NCBI GenBank assembly: GCA_964485815.1
Contig: CAZAJX010000032.1
Span: 1-21,000, forward strand
Direction: 5' to 3'
Source: SFLA01 sp964485815
Lineage (GTDB): Bacteria > Bacillota > Clostridia > Oscillospirales > CAG-382
DNA length: 21,000 nt
The notes under the pieces are model-generated. The model saw only the letters and a program-made list of their open reading frames with translations, was not told the DNA's origin and ran no database searches. Positions 1-7,841 of this stretch are shown here, in pieces (the first letter of the stretch is position 1; each line of letters opens with the position of its first letter). A program made the position numbers and the translations under genes.

Positions 1-23
1 GCGACTTTTGCAAAAAAAAATAA

Positions 24-77
24 CCGCTGACTTTATCTTTGTCAGCGGTCTGAAGCACCTCGATGAGGTGCTTTTTT
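24..77. terminator. Back-to-back terminator hairpins
   Basis: Two hairpins lie side by side. The first has an 8-bp stem, CCGCTGAC (24-31) with GTCAGCGG (41-48). Read on the minus strand it is followed by a long U run (complement of 12-23), so it should end the minus-strand lipoprotein transcript whose stop is at 93. The second has a 9-bp stem, AAGCACCTC (53-61) with GAGGTGCTT (65-73), and runs into T72-77 on the plus strand. It would end a plus-strand transcript entering from left of the window. No gene is visible in 1-92. Confidence 0.75.
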
Positions 78-92
78 ATGTTTTGTTTTAAA

Positions 93-782
93 TTACTTCT
101 TAACTACGGAAGTGATGTGGGTGTTTACGCCGTTGTACCAGTAGAGGAAGCCTTCAACATCAACAACGTCGCCCTGCTTAAGATCAGCAAATGCCTTGTA
201 AACGTCGGTATCAGTACCGGTAAGGTATACTTCTACGCAGAAATCATAGCTTGCGCCGTCCTTGGAAACGGTTACGTAGATATCATCGCCGGGTTCGCCG
301 TTCTTGTACTCGATCTTTTCGATAGTAAGACCGCTGAAGGAAACGAGCATATTCTGCTTTTCGATAAGCTCATCCTTGCCGAGAAGTGCGGTAACGTCTA
401 CGGGTTCTGCAACGTAGTTGCCTTCGAGAATTTCGTAGGTAGCGTCAACGATCTCAACTTCGCCGGACCATTCAGCCTTTGTGCCGGTAACCTTTATCTT
501 GGTACCAACGGTAAGCTTGTTGTACTCTTCTTCGGTGCAAGCCATTTCGTAAAGGAAGTAGCCGCCTTCGGAATCCTGGGTATAGAAGGTGCCCTTGCCG
601 TCCCACCAGGACTGCTTGCCCTGTACGTAGGTTTCAACAACAACTTCGGTATCGAGATCTGCTGCAGCGTATTCTGCATAAGTCATAACGCCTTCGCCCT
701 TAACGGAAGGATCTTCTGTAGTACAGCTTGCACAAGCAACTACCATAATAAGAGCCAATGCCAGAACAATAATCTTTTTCAT
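93..782 (-). CDS. Lipoprotein with two OB-fold-like domains, function unknown
   Basis: A 229-residue predicted surface lipoprotein. It has a Lys-Lys start, a hydrophobic stretch and a lipobox ending at Cys20 (ACASC), so it should be lipidated and held on the outer face of the membrane. The mature part looks like two beta-rich halves, about residues 33-107 and 113-227. Each carries the 'V.V.G.......G....D..GGYFLYE' or 'GDVVDVEGFLYWYNG' type of strand pattern seen in OB-fold (tRNA-anti-like) lipoproteins of Clostridia. The OB assignment is from pattern only, and the ligand is unknown. An AAGAGGCG ribosome site precedes the ATG at 782. It has its own promoter (831-859) and a strong terminator, so it can be expressed apart from the ABC operon behind it. 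No terminator is visible after the ABC operon, so read-through is possible. Confidence 0.75.
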   Translation of the reverse strand: MKKIIVLALALIMVVACASCTTEDPSVKGEGVMTYAEYAAADLDTEVVVETYVQGKQSWWDGKGTFYTQDSEGGYFLYEMACTEEEYNKLTVGTKIKVTGTKAEWSGEVEIVDATYEILEGNYVAEPVDVTALLGKDELIEKQNMLVSFSGLTIEKIEYKNGEPGDDIYVTVSKDGASYDFCVEVYLTGTDTDVYKAFADLKQGDVVDVEGFLYWYNGVNTHITSVVKK

Positions 783-830
783 TTTTCCACGCCTCTTTTT
801 AATATTTTTTAGTTTTGGAAACTATAAGCA

Positions 831-859
831 ATTATACACATTTTTTGATAATAAGTCAA
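831..859 (-). promoter_or_regulatory. Sigma-A promoter of the OB-fold lipoprotein gene
   Basis: On the minus strand, TTGACT (854-859), a 17-base spacer and TATAAT (831-836). This gives a 5' leader of about 40 bases to the ATG at 782. Confidence 0.8.
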
Positions 860-868
860 TACCCGTGT

Positions 869-2455
869 CTATTTTTTGCATTTTTTCACAACCGAGTACA
901 GATAAAACGCTCCGATACACAACCATATTACCGAAATGCTGACGATAAGTCCCACCGCCATTACGGGCATTCCCCCGAAATCCTGCTTTTCCACAGAATT
1001 ACTTGCGGTCTGGTCCAATCTGTAAAGGGAGGTAACGTCCTTATACAGATTTGCTATATACGCTTCGTCCACCGTTTCTTTTCTTCTGGTGGATTTTGCG
1101 GTGTTTTCGATAAGTTGTCCCGCCGCATTACGCAGAGATGCGCTTCCGTTGAATACGGGGGTTATAAAAGTATTGTCAATATTATCCAAAAGCAGCTTCG
1201 CCGCATCCAGCTTTACGAAGTAATACATATCGTCATCTTCTCCTGCGCGGGAGAGATAATCCTTGTATTCATCGCTTTCCTGCGCCTTGGAGGTTACGGG
1301 AACGTATCCCTCGGTTTGAGAATATGCTATCTGCACCTCGTTGGTGAGAAGAAATTGGGTAAACAGCCAGGACGCCAGAACCTCCTGAGGATCGGTTTTG
1401 TTAAACACGCAGATGGAGGGACCTTGCGATATCATCTGAGGATTTTCCGTATCCACCTGAGGTATCTCCATAACCACGGTTTCAAATTCAACCTTATTTT
1501 CCTCGGCTATGTCCGAATGAGGGGATTTTGATCCCATCCAAGTAGCGCCTGCAGTGGAATCTATAGCGAATATACACTGACCTGCGTTAAAATAATTTCC
1601 GGGATAGCTGGAAATTTTGAAGGTGGAAAACGCGCCCAAAGCAACGTTTTCGGATACCTCATACAGCAGTTCCTTGGTGGTATCGTTAAATATAAGAATA
1701 TTTCCCTGATCATCGGAATATCCTGCGCTGGATTGCTTAAGGTACTGTATCATCATATTATCCGTAGATTTGTATATGAAGGGAATAAGCACCTTCTGAC
1801 CGTTTATTTTGTAGTTGCCGTCAGCGTCCTTTTCCATAGCCGCTTGGGAAACCTCCCACACGAAATCCCAGGTAAGCTTTTCGGGAAGCTCATATCCCAA
1901 AGCCTCAACGTAGGTCTTGTTAACATAGCAAGCCTCGGTAGAGCGCATATAAGGGAGCGCATAGGTAATTCCGTCGATCTTACCCTCTGCCAAAAACTTG
2001 GGGATCACCTCGGAAGCGGTCGGCGCATCAAAATTCACCTTGCTTCCGCCCAGACCGTATTTTTCGTTATAAAGCAGATCGTCCAACGGTACCACGATAT
2101 TCGTGCCCGTGATATAGGTTGCTATATGGTCGGGATAAGTTATACACACGTTGGGAGTGGTCTGTGTGGAAATGTTTGTAATAACGTCGTTATAAATTCT
2201 GCCGTAATCGGTGTACCATTTTATTTCCACCGTAACGTTGGGATAACATTTTTCGAAATCCTCAACCGCCTTTTTGTATATGGCGACCTGAGTATTGTTG
2301 GTATCGTTTTTAGCCCAGAAGGAGATGGTAAATTCCCTTGAAGTATCAAATTCCTCGGGCAAAACGAATTCGTCCAACCCCTTTGAGCCGTGGCATGATG
2401 CCAGCAGGGGCAGACAGATTACAAGTAAAAGCAAAAAGGCAAATACTTTTTTCAT
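869..2455 (-). CDS. Sugar ABC transporter substrate-binding lipoprotein with C-terminal membrane helix
   Basis: A 528-residue extracellular solute-binding protein (family 1, MalE/UgpB-like), which captures a sugar or oligosaccharide and delivers it to the permeases encoded just upstream. A signal peptide with lipobox LLASC places the lipidated Cys at residue 21. The 'EFTISFWAKNDTNNTQVAIYKKAVEDFEK' type start and the later 'YSQTEGYVPVTSKA' type segment are typical of the family. It is longer than usual (about 420-450 residues). The extra length includes a final hydrophobic stretch, about residues 498-522, followed by KKCKK, which looks like a transmembrane anchor. The ATG overlaps the permease stop by four bases (ATGA), which shows translational coupling. 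It is the last gene of the operon, whereas binding proteins are usually first. The substrate cannot be told from sequence. Confidence 0.9.
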   Translation of the reverse strand: MKKVFAFLLLLVICLPLLASCHGSKGLDEFVLPEEFDTSREFTISFWAKNDTNNTQVAIYKKAVEDFEKCYPNVTVEIKWYTDYGRIYNDVITNISTQTTPNVCITYPDHIATYITGTNIVVPLDDLLYNEKYGLGGSKVNFDAPTASEVIPKFLAEGKIDGITYALPYMRSTEACYVNKTYVEALGYELPEKLTWDFVWEVSQAAMEKDADGNYKINGQKVLIPFIYKSTDNMMIQYLKQSSAGYSDDQGNILIFNDTTKELLYEVSENVALGAFSTFKISSYPGNYFNAGQCIFAIDSTAGATWMGSKSPHSDIAEENKVEFETVVMEIPQVDTENPQMISQGPSICVFNKTDPQEVLASWLFTQFLLTNEVQIAYSQTEGYVPVTSKAQESDEYKDYLSRAGEDDDMYYFVKLDAAKLLLDNIDNTFITPVFNGSASLRNAAGQLIENTAKSTRRKETVDEAYIANLYKDVTSLYRLDQTASNSVEKQDFGGMPVMAVGLIVSISVIWLCIGAFYLYSVVKKCKK

Positions 2456-3318
2456 CCCTTTGTGCCTCCTCTCGCCACGCCCTCCATTATCTTGTTTCTG
2501 AAAACGAGGAACAAAACTATGAGAGGAACGGATATAGCCACTACCGCCGCCATCATTGCGGGGATATTCTCTCTGCCGAATCCGGATTCCCGTATCGCCT
2601 GAATACCGTTGGAAACGAGAAAATGACTTTCTTTATCCGTTACCAATCTGGGCCATACATAGGAGTTCCAGCATTCGATAACCTTAAGAATTGTTATGGT
2701 TACGATAGTGGGCTTGCATATAGGTATCATTACCTTGAACAAATATTTGAGATCCGTAGTGCCGTCCACCTTGGCGGCGTAATACAGCTCATCGGGAACC
2801 TGTGCAAAGTTTTCTTTAAGCAAGTAAATATAAAATACCGAAGCCACCGAAGGCAATATAAGGCCCGCAAAGGTATTGCGCATATCCATATTGGTAACGG
2901 TGGTGTAATTGGTGATCACTACCAATTCGCCGGGGATCATCATAAGGGACAAAAACAAGGTGAAAACCAGATTTTTGCCCTTGAACTCAAGGCGTGAAAA
3001 CGCAAACGCCGAGGGAATGGTTATAAACAGCATAAGCAGCGTTGTAACGATGGTGAAAATAAGGGTGTTCAGGAAATATCTTCCCAAGGATACCATCGTA
3101 AACGCATCTATATAGTTTTGAAAGGTAGGAGCAAGGGTAAAAAACTTGGGTATGAATTCCGAGCTGTAGGAAGCATAGCTTTTTACGGAGGTAAGCACCA
3201 TCCAATAAAAAGGAAACAGCACCACTACCGCCCATATCGCCAGAAAGGTGTATATAACGGTTTTGGCGGCGATGCGCTTTACGTTTGCTCTTTTTTCCAC
3301 ACGGGAGTAATCTGTCAT
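2452..3318 (-). CDS. Carbohydrate ABC transporter permease, MalG type
   Basis: A 288-residue inner-membrane permease with six predicted helices. The EAA loop that docks the ATPase is clear: YYAAKVDGTTDLKYLF followed by KVMIPICKP, around residues 190-215. It forms the transmembrane pore together with the MalF-type protein encoded immediately upstream. The start at 3318 has an excellent AAGGGAGGTG ribosome site about eight bases away. It sits 16 bases after the upstream permease stop and overlaps the binding-protein start. The substrate class is sugar; the specific sugar is unknown. Confidence 0.93.
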   Translation of the reverse strand: MTDYSRVEKRANVKRIAAKTVIYTFLAIWAVVVLFPFYWMVLTSVKSYASYSSEFIPKFFTLAPTFQNYIDAFTMVSLGRYFLNTLIFTIVTTLLMLFITIPSAFAFSRLEFKGKNLVFTLFLSLMMIPGELVVITNYTTVTNMDMRNTFAGLILPSVASVFYIYLLKENFAQVPDELYYAAKVDGTTDLKYLFKVMIPICKPTIVTITILKVIECWNSYVWPRLVTDKESHFLVSNGIQAIRESGFGRENIPAMMAAVVAISVPLIVLFLVFRNKIMEGVARGGTKG

Positions 3319-3334
3319 ATAAAACGCACCTCCC

Positions 3335-4225
3335 TTAATAGTGAACGTGCTTTTTGCTTACCAGCAGGTTTATGCAGGTAATTGTAAGCACAACCACAAA
3401 CAGTATTATAGCCGCGGCAGATGCAAAGGAGGGATATCCGCCGCTGTCGCCGTACAGCATATCGTAAACGTAGCCGACGATGGTATTCATCTCTGCGGAA
3501 TTAAGGTTTGTTCCGAACAAAGCCACCGCATCGCTGTACGCCTTGAACGCGCCGATAAACCCGGTTATAACCAGATAAAACAGCATGGGAGATATCATAG
3601 GCACGGTTATACGGGTGAATACTCTGAATTTGGATGTGCCATCCACCTTGGCGGAATCGTAATAATCCTGCTTGACCGATGCCAGCGCGCTGGTGAGCAC
3701 AAGGATTTTAAAGGGCATTACCACCCAAACGGTATATATGCAAAGCACCAGCATTTTTGCCCAGTACGGACCTTCAATAAAATCCACGGAATTAAAGCCG
3801 AAAAGGTTTATTACAAGGTTGGCAAGACCGTCCGTATACGCGGTTTTCTTAAACAATATCATAAACACCAGACCGACTGCCAGGGTGTTTGTGACGTAAG
3901 GAAGAAAATATATGGTCTGAAACGCATTGCGCAAGGGCTTTATGGAGCTGAGCGCAACGGAAATAAGCAGAGCGAGTCCCGTGGATACGGGAACGGTTAT
4001 AAACACCAGTATGAGGGTGTTTTGCACCGCCTGTAAAAAGTACGGGTCGTGCAATACGTAGGAATAATTGTAAAATCCTATTCCAAAGAAGGTCTGGGAA
4101 GCGTAGTTGTATCCCTCTTCAAAAGAATAAACGAAAACATCAATGAGAGGATATACCAGAAATACGCCCAAAAACAATGCCGCGGGAAGTAAATACAGCC
4201 ACGCTTTAAAGTTTTTGCTTTCCAT
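3335..4225 (-). CDS. Sugar ABC transporter permease, MalF type
   Basis: A 296-residue permease with six predicted membrane helices and the EAA loop YYDSAKVDGTSKFRVF followed by RITVPMISP. It pairs with the MalG-type permease to move a carbohydrate across the membrane. An upstream ATG at 4255 would give 306 residues, but I choose the ATG at 4225. The sequence AGAAAGGAG lies a few bases before it, and the next residues (MESKNFKAWLYLLPAA) look like a standard permease N-terminus. It is the first gene of the operon. No ATP-binding subunit is present, which fits Firmicutes that share one MsmX/UgpC-type ATPase among many importers (inference). Confidence 0.92.
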   Translation of the reverse strand: MESKNFKAWLYLLPAALFLGVFLVYPLIDVFVYSFEEGYNYASQTFFGIGFYNYSYVLHDPYFLQAVQNTLILVFITVPVSTGLALLISVALSSIKPLRNAFQTIYFLPYVTNTLAVGLVFMILFKKTAYTDGLANLVINLFGFNSVDFIEGPYWAKMLVLCIYTVWVVMPFKILVLTSALASVKQDYYDSAKVDGTSKFRVFTRITVPMISPMLFYLVITGFIGAFKAYSDAVALFGTNLNSAEMNTIVGYVYDMLYGDSGGYPSFASAAAIILFVVVLTITCINLLVSKKHVHY

Positions 4226-4272
4226 ATTATTCTCCTTTCTGCTTAAATTAACCAATTAATAATATTAAATGG

Positions 4273-4301
4273 ATTATAGCACAAAAGTATTTAATTTTCA
4301 A
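4273..4301 (-). promoter_or_regulatory. Promoter of the sugar ABC operon
   Basis: On the minus strand, TTGAAA (4296-4301), 17 bases, TATAAT (4273-4278). It lies about 45 bases before the permease ATG and is back to back with the pilin promoter. I saw no clear operator palindrome between them. Confidence 0.8.
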
Positions 4302-4329
4302 TATGATAATGTTTTTGTATCCCGAAAAC

Positions 4330-4358
4330 TTGACATTTGTTTGACAGTATGTCATAAT
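4330..4358 (+). promoter_or_regulatory. Promoter of the pilin-like gene
   Basis: TTGACA (4330-4335), 17 bases, CATAAT (4353-4358). A second TTGACA lies at 4341-4346 but has no matching -10 at normal spacing. Start of transcription near 4365 leaves a leader of about 45 bases. Confidence 0.75.
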
Positions 4359-4410
4359 TTACTAAACGAAAGGCGGAATTTCGTAAAATCAACGAAAACG
4401 GTATGTAAAT

Positions 4411-5310
4411 ATGAGAAAAACTGTAAAAAAGCGCGGTTTCACCATTGTTGAACTGGTTATTGTCATCGCGGTAATCGCAATTCTGGCGGCGGTTTTGATA
4501 CCCGCCTTCGGGAATATTATAGATAAAGCGAAGGAAAGCGCCGCCAAGCAAGAAGCGTTGGGCGCATACACCGAATATCTGATCGAACACGCGGCAGAAG
4601 CAGATGATGCGGAATACTTGTTTTATAAAACCGAAAACAAGGTGGTAGTGCTTCAAAACGGCGGTACTCTCGGAGTTTATGAAACCGAGGAGGATGCTTT
4701 GAAGGCGGCGTATGATAACCCCGAAACAACGGAGGATGAATCCGCAGGCTGTACCCTGGCAACCTTGGAAATAGACGGTCTGTATTTTATGCAAAGCTCG
4801 GAGCAAACGGAATGCGGACATTCGTATGATTCCGTCGTTACCCCGCCCACTTGCGTAAACGGAGGATACACCACCCACACCTGCTCTCTTTGCGGAGATA
4901 ATTACACGGACAGCGAAACTCCTGCCACCGGCGAACATAATTACACCGACGGAGTGTGCGCTTGCGGAGCAGAAGAGCCGATAGTAGTAGTGGCTCAAAT
5001 AGGAAATTCCACAAAACTTTTTGATCTTGTTGCTACAGACATTGACGGCGTGTATGAAGCTGTAATTAGCAGTAACAGTAACACTTCAAACTCTCTTTTC
5101 TTTTATAATACATCTCAATTTATCACTGACAATATTCCTGAAACAGCAAACCTTAAGGGCATTGAGTTAGAAACCACCGACGGAACTATTGATACAACCG
5201 CCAGAGCCAATAATGAAAAAAACATAAATTTGGAGCCTTGGCACGATCATATACTTACGCTGGATTTCAATACAAACACATGGAGCTTGGAGATCATTCC
5301 GAACGATTAA
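4411..5310 (+). CDS. Type IV pilin-like (prepilin) protein with Cys-rich repeat
   Basis: A 299-residue protein with a class III prepilin signal: MRKTVKKRG, then FTIVELVIVIAVIAILAAVL. Prepilin peptidase would cut after Gly9, and the conserved Glu5 of the mature protein is present (FTIVE). A hydrophobic helix to about residue 32 and the amphipathic 'PAFGNIIDKAKESAAKQEA' stretch follow. Residues about 135-187 hold a Cys/His/Thr-rich repeat (CGHSYDSVVTPPTC, then HTCSLCG, then CACG) common in secreted clostridial proteins. It could bind metal or form disulfides. Residues 190-299 look beta-rich and I do not recognise them. The ribosome site is weak: the nearest purine-rich stretch, AGGCGG at 4371, is far from the ATG. 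No peptidase, ATPase or other pilin gene is nearby, so it is an orphan pilin or pseudopilin. Confidence 0.85.
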   Translation: MRKTVKKRGFTIVELVIVIAVIAILAAVLIPAFGNIIDKAKESAAKQEALGAYTEYLIEHAAEADDAEYLFYKTENKVVVLQNGGTLGVYETEEDALKAAYDNPETTEDESAGCTLATLEIDGLYFMQSSEQTECGHSYDSVVTPPTCVNGGYTTHTCSLCGDNYTDSETPATGEHNYTDGVCACGAEEPIVVVAQIGNSTKLFDLVATDIDGVYEAVISSNSNTSNSLFFYNTSQFITDNIPETANLKGIELETTDGTIDTTARANNEKNINLEPWHDHILTLDFNTNTWSLEIIPND

Positions 5311-5313
5311 CGT

Positions 5314-5343
5314 AAAAATCACCTCATTATGAGGTGATTTTTT
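5314..5343. terminator. Bidirectional terminator
   Basis: A 12-bp stem, AAATCACCTCAT (5316-5327) with ATGAGGTGATTT (5329-5340; a few inner bases form the loop), followed by T's on the plus strand and by U's when read on the minus strand. It ends both the pilin-like gene and the minus-strand YwaF-like gene. Confidence 0.88.
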
Positions 5344-5352
5344 GTGATTTGA

Positions 5353-6150
5353 TCAGACTTTTTTGAGTTTATTCGATATATACGACGGCAGGTAGGGCAA
5401 TGCGTGGATAAACAGGTATATAAGGTATACCAATACTACCGTAAGTCCATCGGACAGAGCGGCGCCAATAGGCGCAAAAAAGAACGAATTGAGCTTGAAA
5501 AACATATAATCCGAGCCGATGGGAGAGAAATTGACCGCATTTGCCGCTATGGAAAGGACAAGAAACGGAACCGCAGGCAGTAAAAGCTGATACCACTTTT
5601 TTATACCCTTATAGCTGTGGTAGCCGCTTAAAAGCATGGTTGCGGCGCAGAATACGATTACACCGTGATAAAACAGCGTGTGGAAGCCCGCAAAGGAAAT
5701 GCAGGAATAATTTGAAATAACGTTGGCGGGATAAACAAAGTTGATCATACCGCCCAAAGCGCCAAGACTGCACACGTATCCGCAGGCGGCAAACCTTACC
5801 TTTTCCCCTCCCCAAATTGCAAAAGGAAGAGCATACATAAATATACTGCAGGGATACAGAGGTAATACTCCGCCCAATTCAAATTCCGCTTCCGCACCGC
5901 TAAAGGTTTCCCACAAAATCTTTGTAATTTCCGAAACCACAGCGGAAATCCAGATGACAGTATATGTAGTCTTTAATGTCTTTACGGATCTTTTTGAAAA
6001 ATAAACGGACAAGACTACTACAAGCGCCAGGCAAAAAATCGAAAATACAATATGAAGGGGCGTAAACAACGTTCCCGCAAGGGTATCTGCCGACGGCAAA
6101 AAATCCTTGTGGGTAAAGAAATTCTTTAATAAAAACTTCAAAGTATCCAT
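5353..6150 (-). CDS. YwaF/TMEM164-like (TIGR02206-type) integral membrane protein
   Basis: A 265-residue protein with about seven hydrophobic segments (near residues 30-50, 62-78, 95-113, 118-140, 155-175, 188-206 and 222-250). The pattern VLPLYPCSIFMYALP (Cys101), FHTLFYHG (His157 and His162), and the late PIGSDYMFF motif match my memory of the YwaF/TIGR02206 family and the related animal TMEM164 acyltransferases, where a Cys and a His are catalytic. An acyl-transfer role here is inference only. The gene lies 24 bases after the ASKHA ATPase gene, apparently in one operon, and ends 10 bases before the bidirectional terminator. A GAGGTAG ribosome site precedes the ATG at about 10 bases. The family call is moderate, and the function is unknown. 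Confidence 0.6.
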   Translation of the reverse strand: MDTLKFLLKNFFTHKDFLPSADTLAGTLFTPLHIVFSIFCLALVVVLSVYFSKRSVKTLKTTYTVIWISAVVSEITKILWETFSGAEAEFELGGVLPLYPCSIFMYALPFAIWGGEKVRFAACGYVCSLGALGGMINFVYPANVISNYSCISFAGFHTLFYHGVIVFCAATMLLSGYHSYKGIKKWYQLLLPAVPFLVLSIAANAVNFSPIGSDYMFFKLNSFFFAPIGAALSDGLTVVLVYLIYLFIHALPYLPSYISNKLKKV

Positions 6151-6174
6151 TATACGACACTACCTCGTTTTATA

Positions 6175-7383
6175 TCAAAATTCTGAAAACCGCATATTTT
6201 TAATAAAGCTTTGGTTGAAATCCTTACTTCCGCCCAAAAACAGCGTTTTTGCCTTAGCGGCAAGGTCTTTTGCAAGAGCCAAAGACGAATCATCAAGCAG
6301 TATTTTTTCCGCACCGTTTAAAGCACCGTTTCCGATAAAACGCACTTTATTCTTGAGTTCATTCGGAAAAAGTCCGATATTTACCGCGCTTTGCGTATTC
6401 GTCTTAACTCCGAATGCGCCGCTTAAATACAAGGTCTTGATATCTGCGGCATCCGTCCCCGTGCGGGAAAGCATACATTCTATTCCCGCCGCCACGGCGG
6501 ATTTCGCAAGCTGCAGCGCCCGTATATCCTTTTGATTAAGGAAAATATTTTTTCCGCTTGCTTTTATAACGAGGGGATGCAAGGCAGTACCCTCGTTATC
6601 TATATACCCTTCCTCAAGAAATGCGCTTACCGCATCTATAAGCCCCGAACCGCATATGCCCGTTGCAGGCTTATTGCCTATTGTATGGGAATATACCTCC
6701 CCCTCCTCTGCCCAGACACGGTAAACGGCGCCTTCCGTTCCAGCGCATCCGCAGGAAATATCGCCGCCCTCAAAGGCAGGACCGGCGGCTACCGAGGTTA
6801 CGTAAAGATTGCCGTCTTTATACAAAGCGATCTCACCGTTAGTTCCTATATCGCAGAGAAGTGCGGTTTCCGATTTACGAAGAATATCCGCAGAGAGCAA
6901 AGCGGAAACGGTATCTCCCCCAACGAAAGCGGAAATACAAGGGGTGAGATAGGTTTTTATTCCCAAAAATTCTACCCATTCACCAAACAGATGATCTGCC
7001 TTAAAGGGAAAACGGGAAATGGAAACGGGGTTTTTGCCCGTAAGCAGATACAGCATAGCGGTGTTTCCCGTTATTACCATACGGTCCACGTCGGTATTAT
7101 GTATACCTGCAAAAGCACACGCTTCTGTTAAAAGACTTAAGATGCAATCCGTTATACTTTTTTGAAGTTTCTCCCCTTCCCCGTGCAACGCTTTGGAAAT
7201 TCTGCCGATAACATCTGCAGAAAAATCACGCTGAGGGTTAAGAGCAGCCGCTTCGCCCACACATATTCCCTCGCCGGAATACAATTTAAGCACTACCGTT
7301 GTGGTGCCCAGATCCACCGCCGCACCGAAATTCAAGAGAACGGGTATTTTATAGTTTTCTTCCATAACAGTTAAAACAGACAT
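6175..7383 (-). CDS. RACo-type ASKHA ATPase domain protein, lacking the N-terminal ferredoxin domain
   Basis: A 402-residue protein of the DUF4445/RACo C-terminal class, which uses ATP to drive low-potential electron transfer to corrinoid proteins in the characterised members. Actin-like ATPase motifs are seen: phosphate-1 DLGTTT (24-29), VITGNTAM (103-110), phosphate-2 DIGTNGE (178-184), GICGSGLID (242-250) and LSGAFG (320-325). Characterised RACo proteins are about 600 residues and carry an N-terminal plant-type [2Fe-2S] domain. This protein starts directly at the ATPase domain and has no such cysteine set. An open frame extends to 7464, but the promoter lies inside that extension, and GAGGTTGGA precedes the ATG at 7383, so I chose 7383. 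No methyltransferase or corrinoid protein gene is nearby. The target is unknown. Confidence 0.85.
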   Translation of the reverse strand: MSVLTVMEENYKIPVLLNFGAAVDLGTTTVVLKLYSGEGICVGEAAALNPQRDFSADVIGRISKALHGEGEKLQKSITDCILSLLTEACAFAGIHNTDVDRMVITGNTAMLYLLTGKNPVSISRFPFKADHLFGEWVEFLGIKTYLTPCISAFVGGDTVSALLSADILRKSETALLCDIGTNGEIALYKDGNLYVTSVAAGPAFEGGDISCGCAGTEGAVYRVWAEEGEVYSHTIGNKPATGICGSGLIDAVSAFLEEGYIDNEGTALHPLVIKASGKNIFLNQKDIRALQLAKSAVAAGIECMLSRTGTDAADIKTLYLSGAFGVKTNTQSAVNIGLFPNELKNKVRFIGNGALNGAEKILLDDSSLALAKDLAAKAKTLFLGGSKDFNQSFIKNMRFSEF

Positions 7384-7435
7384 ATATTTTTCCAACCTCT
7401 GCTTAATGCCCAAACATAACGGAACAACCGATAAC

Positions 7436-7464
7436 ATTATACTAAAAGACAAACAAAAAATCAA
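7436..7464 (-). promoter_or_regulatory. Promoter of the ASKHA-YwaF operon
   Basis: On the minus strand, TTGATT (7459-7464), 17 bases, TATAAT (7436-7441). It rules out the longer start at 7464 for the ASKHA gene. Confidence 0.8.
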
Positions 7465-7522
7465 CAGTTAGCTTTAATCAGGTTTGACACACGGTGAATG
7501 TCAACTTTTTTCTAACAATCGG

Positions 7523-7528
7523 TATAAT
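7523..7528 (+). promoter_or_regulatory. Probable -10 box of the small helical protein gene
   Basis: A perfect TATAAT lies 20 bases before the TTG start. The -35 is poor: GTCAAC sits 17 bases upstream, and a TTGACA at about 7484 is too far away to pair with it. An activator may be needed, or the promoter may be weak. Confidence 0.5.
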
Positions 7529-7535
7529 GTTAAGC

Positions 7536-7542
7536 GGAGGTG
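7536..7542 (+). promoter_or_regulatory. Ribosome binding site deciding a TTG start
   Basis: GGAGGTG lies six bases before TTG at 7549. A GTG at 7540 would overlap this site, so TTG is the likely start. Confidence 0.7.
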
Positions 7543-7548
7543 ATAATT

Positions 7549-7806
7549 TTGAAAACCGTTCTTGAAGAATTGTGGCATTTTTACTTGGAAGATGATGACC
7601 CGAGCCAAAGTCTTGATGAAAAGATTGCCTTAAATATGATTGCAGAAACAGATAAAGAATTGCGTAAAGGGTTAAATGAAGAGCAGATAAAGCTTCTTGA
7701 CGAATACGTTGAATTATGGGGTGATATGTGCAACGTACATCGAAAAGAAAGCTTTATTAAAGGTGTGCGTTTTGCCACAAAATATCTGTTGGAAGCAACC
7801 GAATAA
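7549..7806 (+). CDS. Small helical protein (DUF6809-like), unknown function
   Basis: An 85-residue, highly charged, soluble protein predicted to be nearly all alpha-helical. The layout (a start with 'LEELWHFYLED', then 'LRKGLNEEQIKLLDEY', ending with 'ESFIKGVRFATKYLLEA') resembles a small clostridial family I know as DUF6809, often found singly or near phage-like genes. This match is from memory and moderate. It starts with TTG, as set by the ribosome site at 7536. It is monocistronic and divergent from the ASKHA operon, with its own terminator six bases after the stop. Confidence 0.65.
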   Translation: MKTVLEELWHFYLEDDDPSQSLDEKIALNMIAETDKELRKGLNEEQIKLLDEYVELWGDMCNVHRKESFIKGVRFATKYLLEATE

Positions 7807-7811
7807 CATAG

Positions 7812-7841
7812 CACCCCAAGAAGGTATCTTGGGGTGTTTTT
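7812..7841 (+). terminator. Terminator of the small helical protein gene
   Basis: A 10-bp stem, CACCCCAAGA (7812-7821) with TCTTGGGGTG (7827-7836), followed by five T's. Confidence 0.85.
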
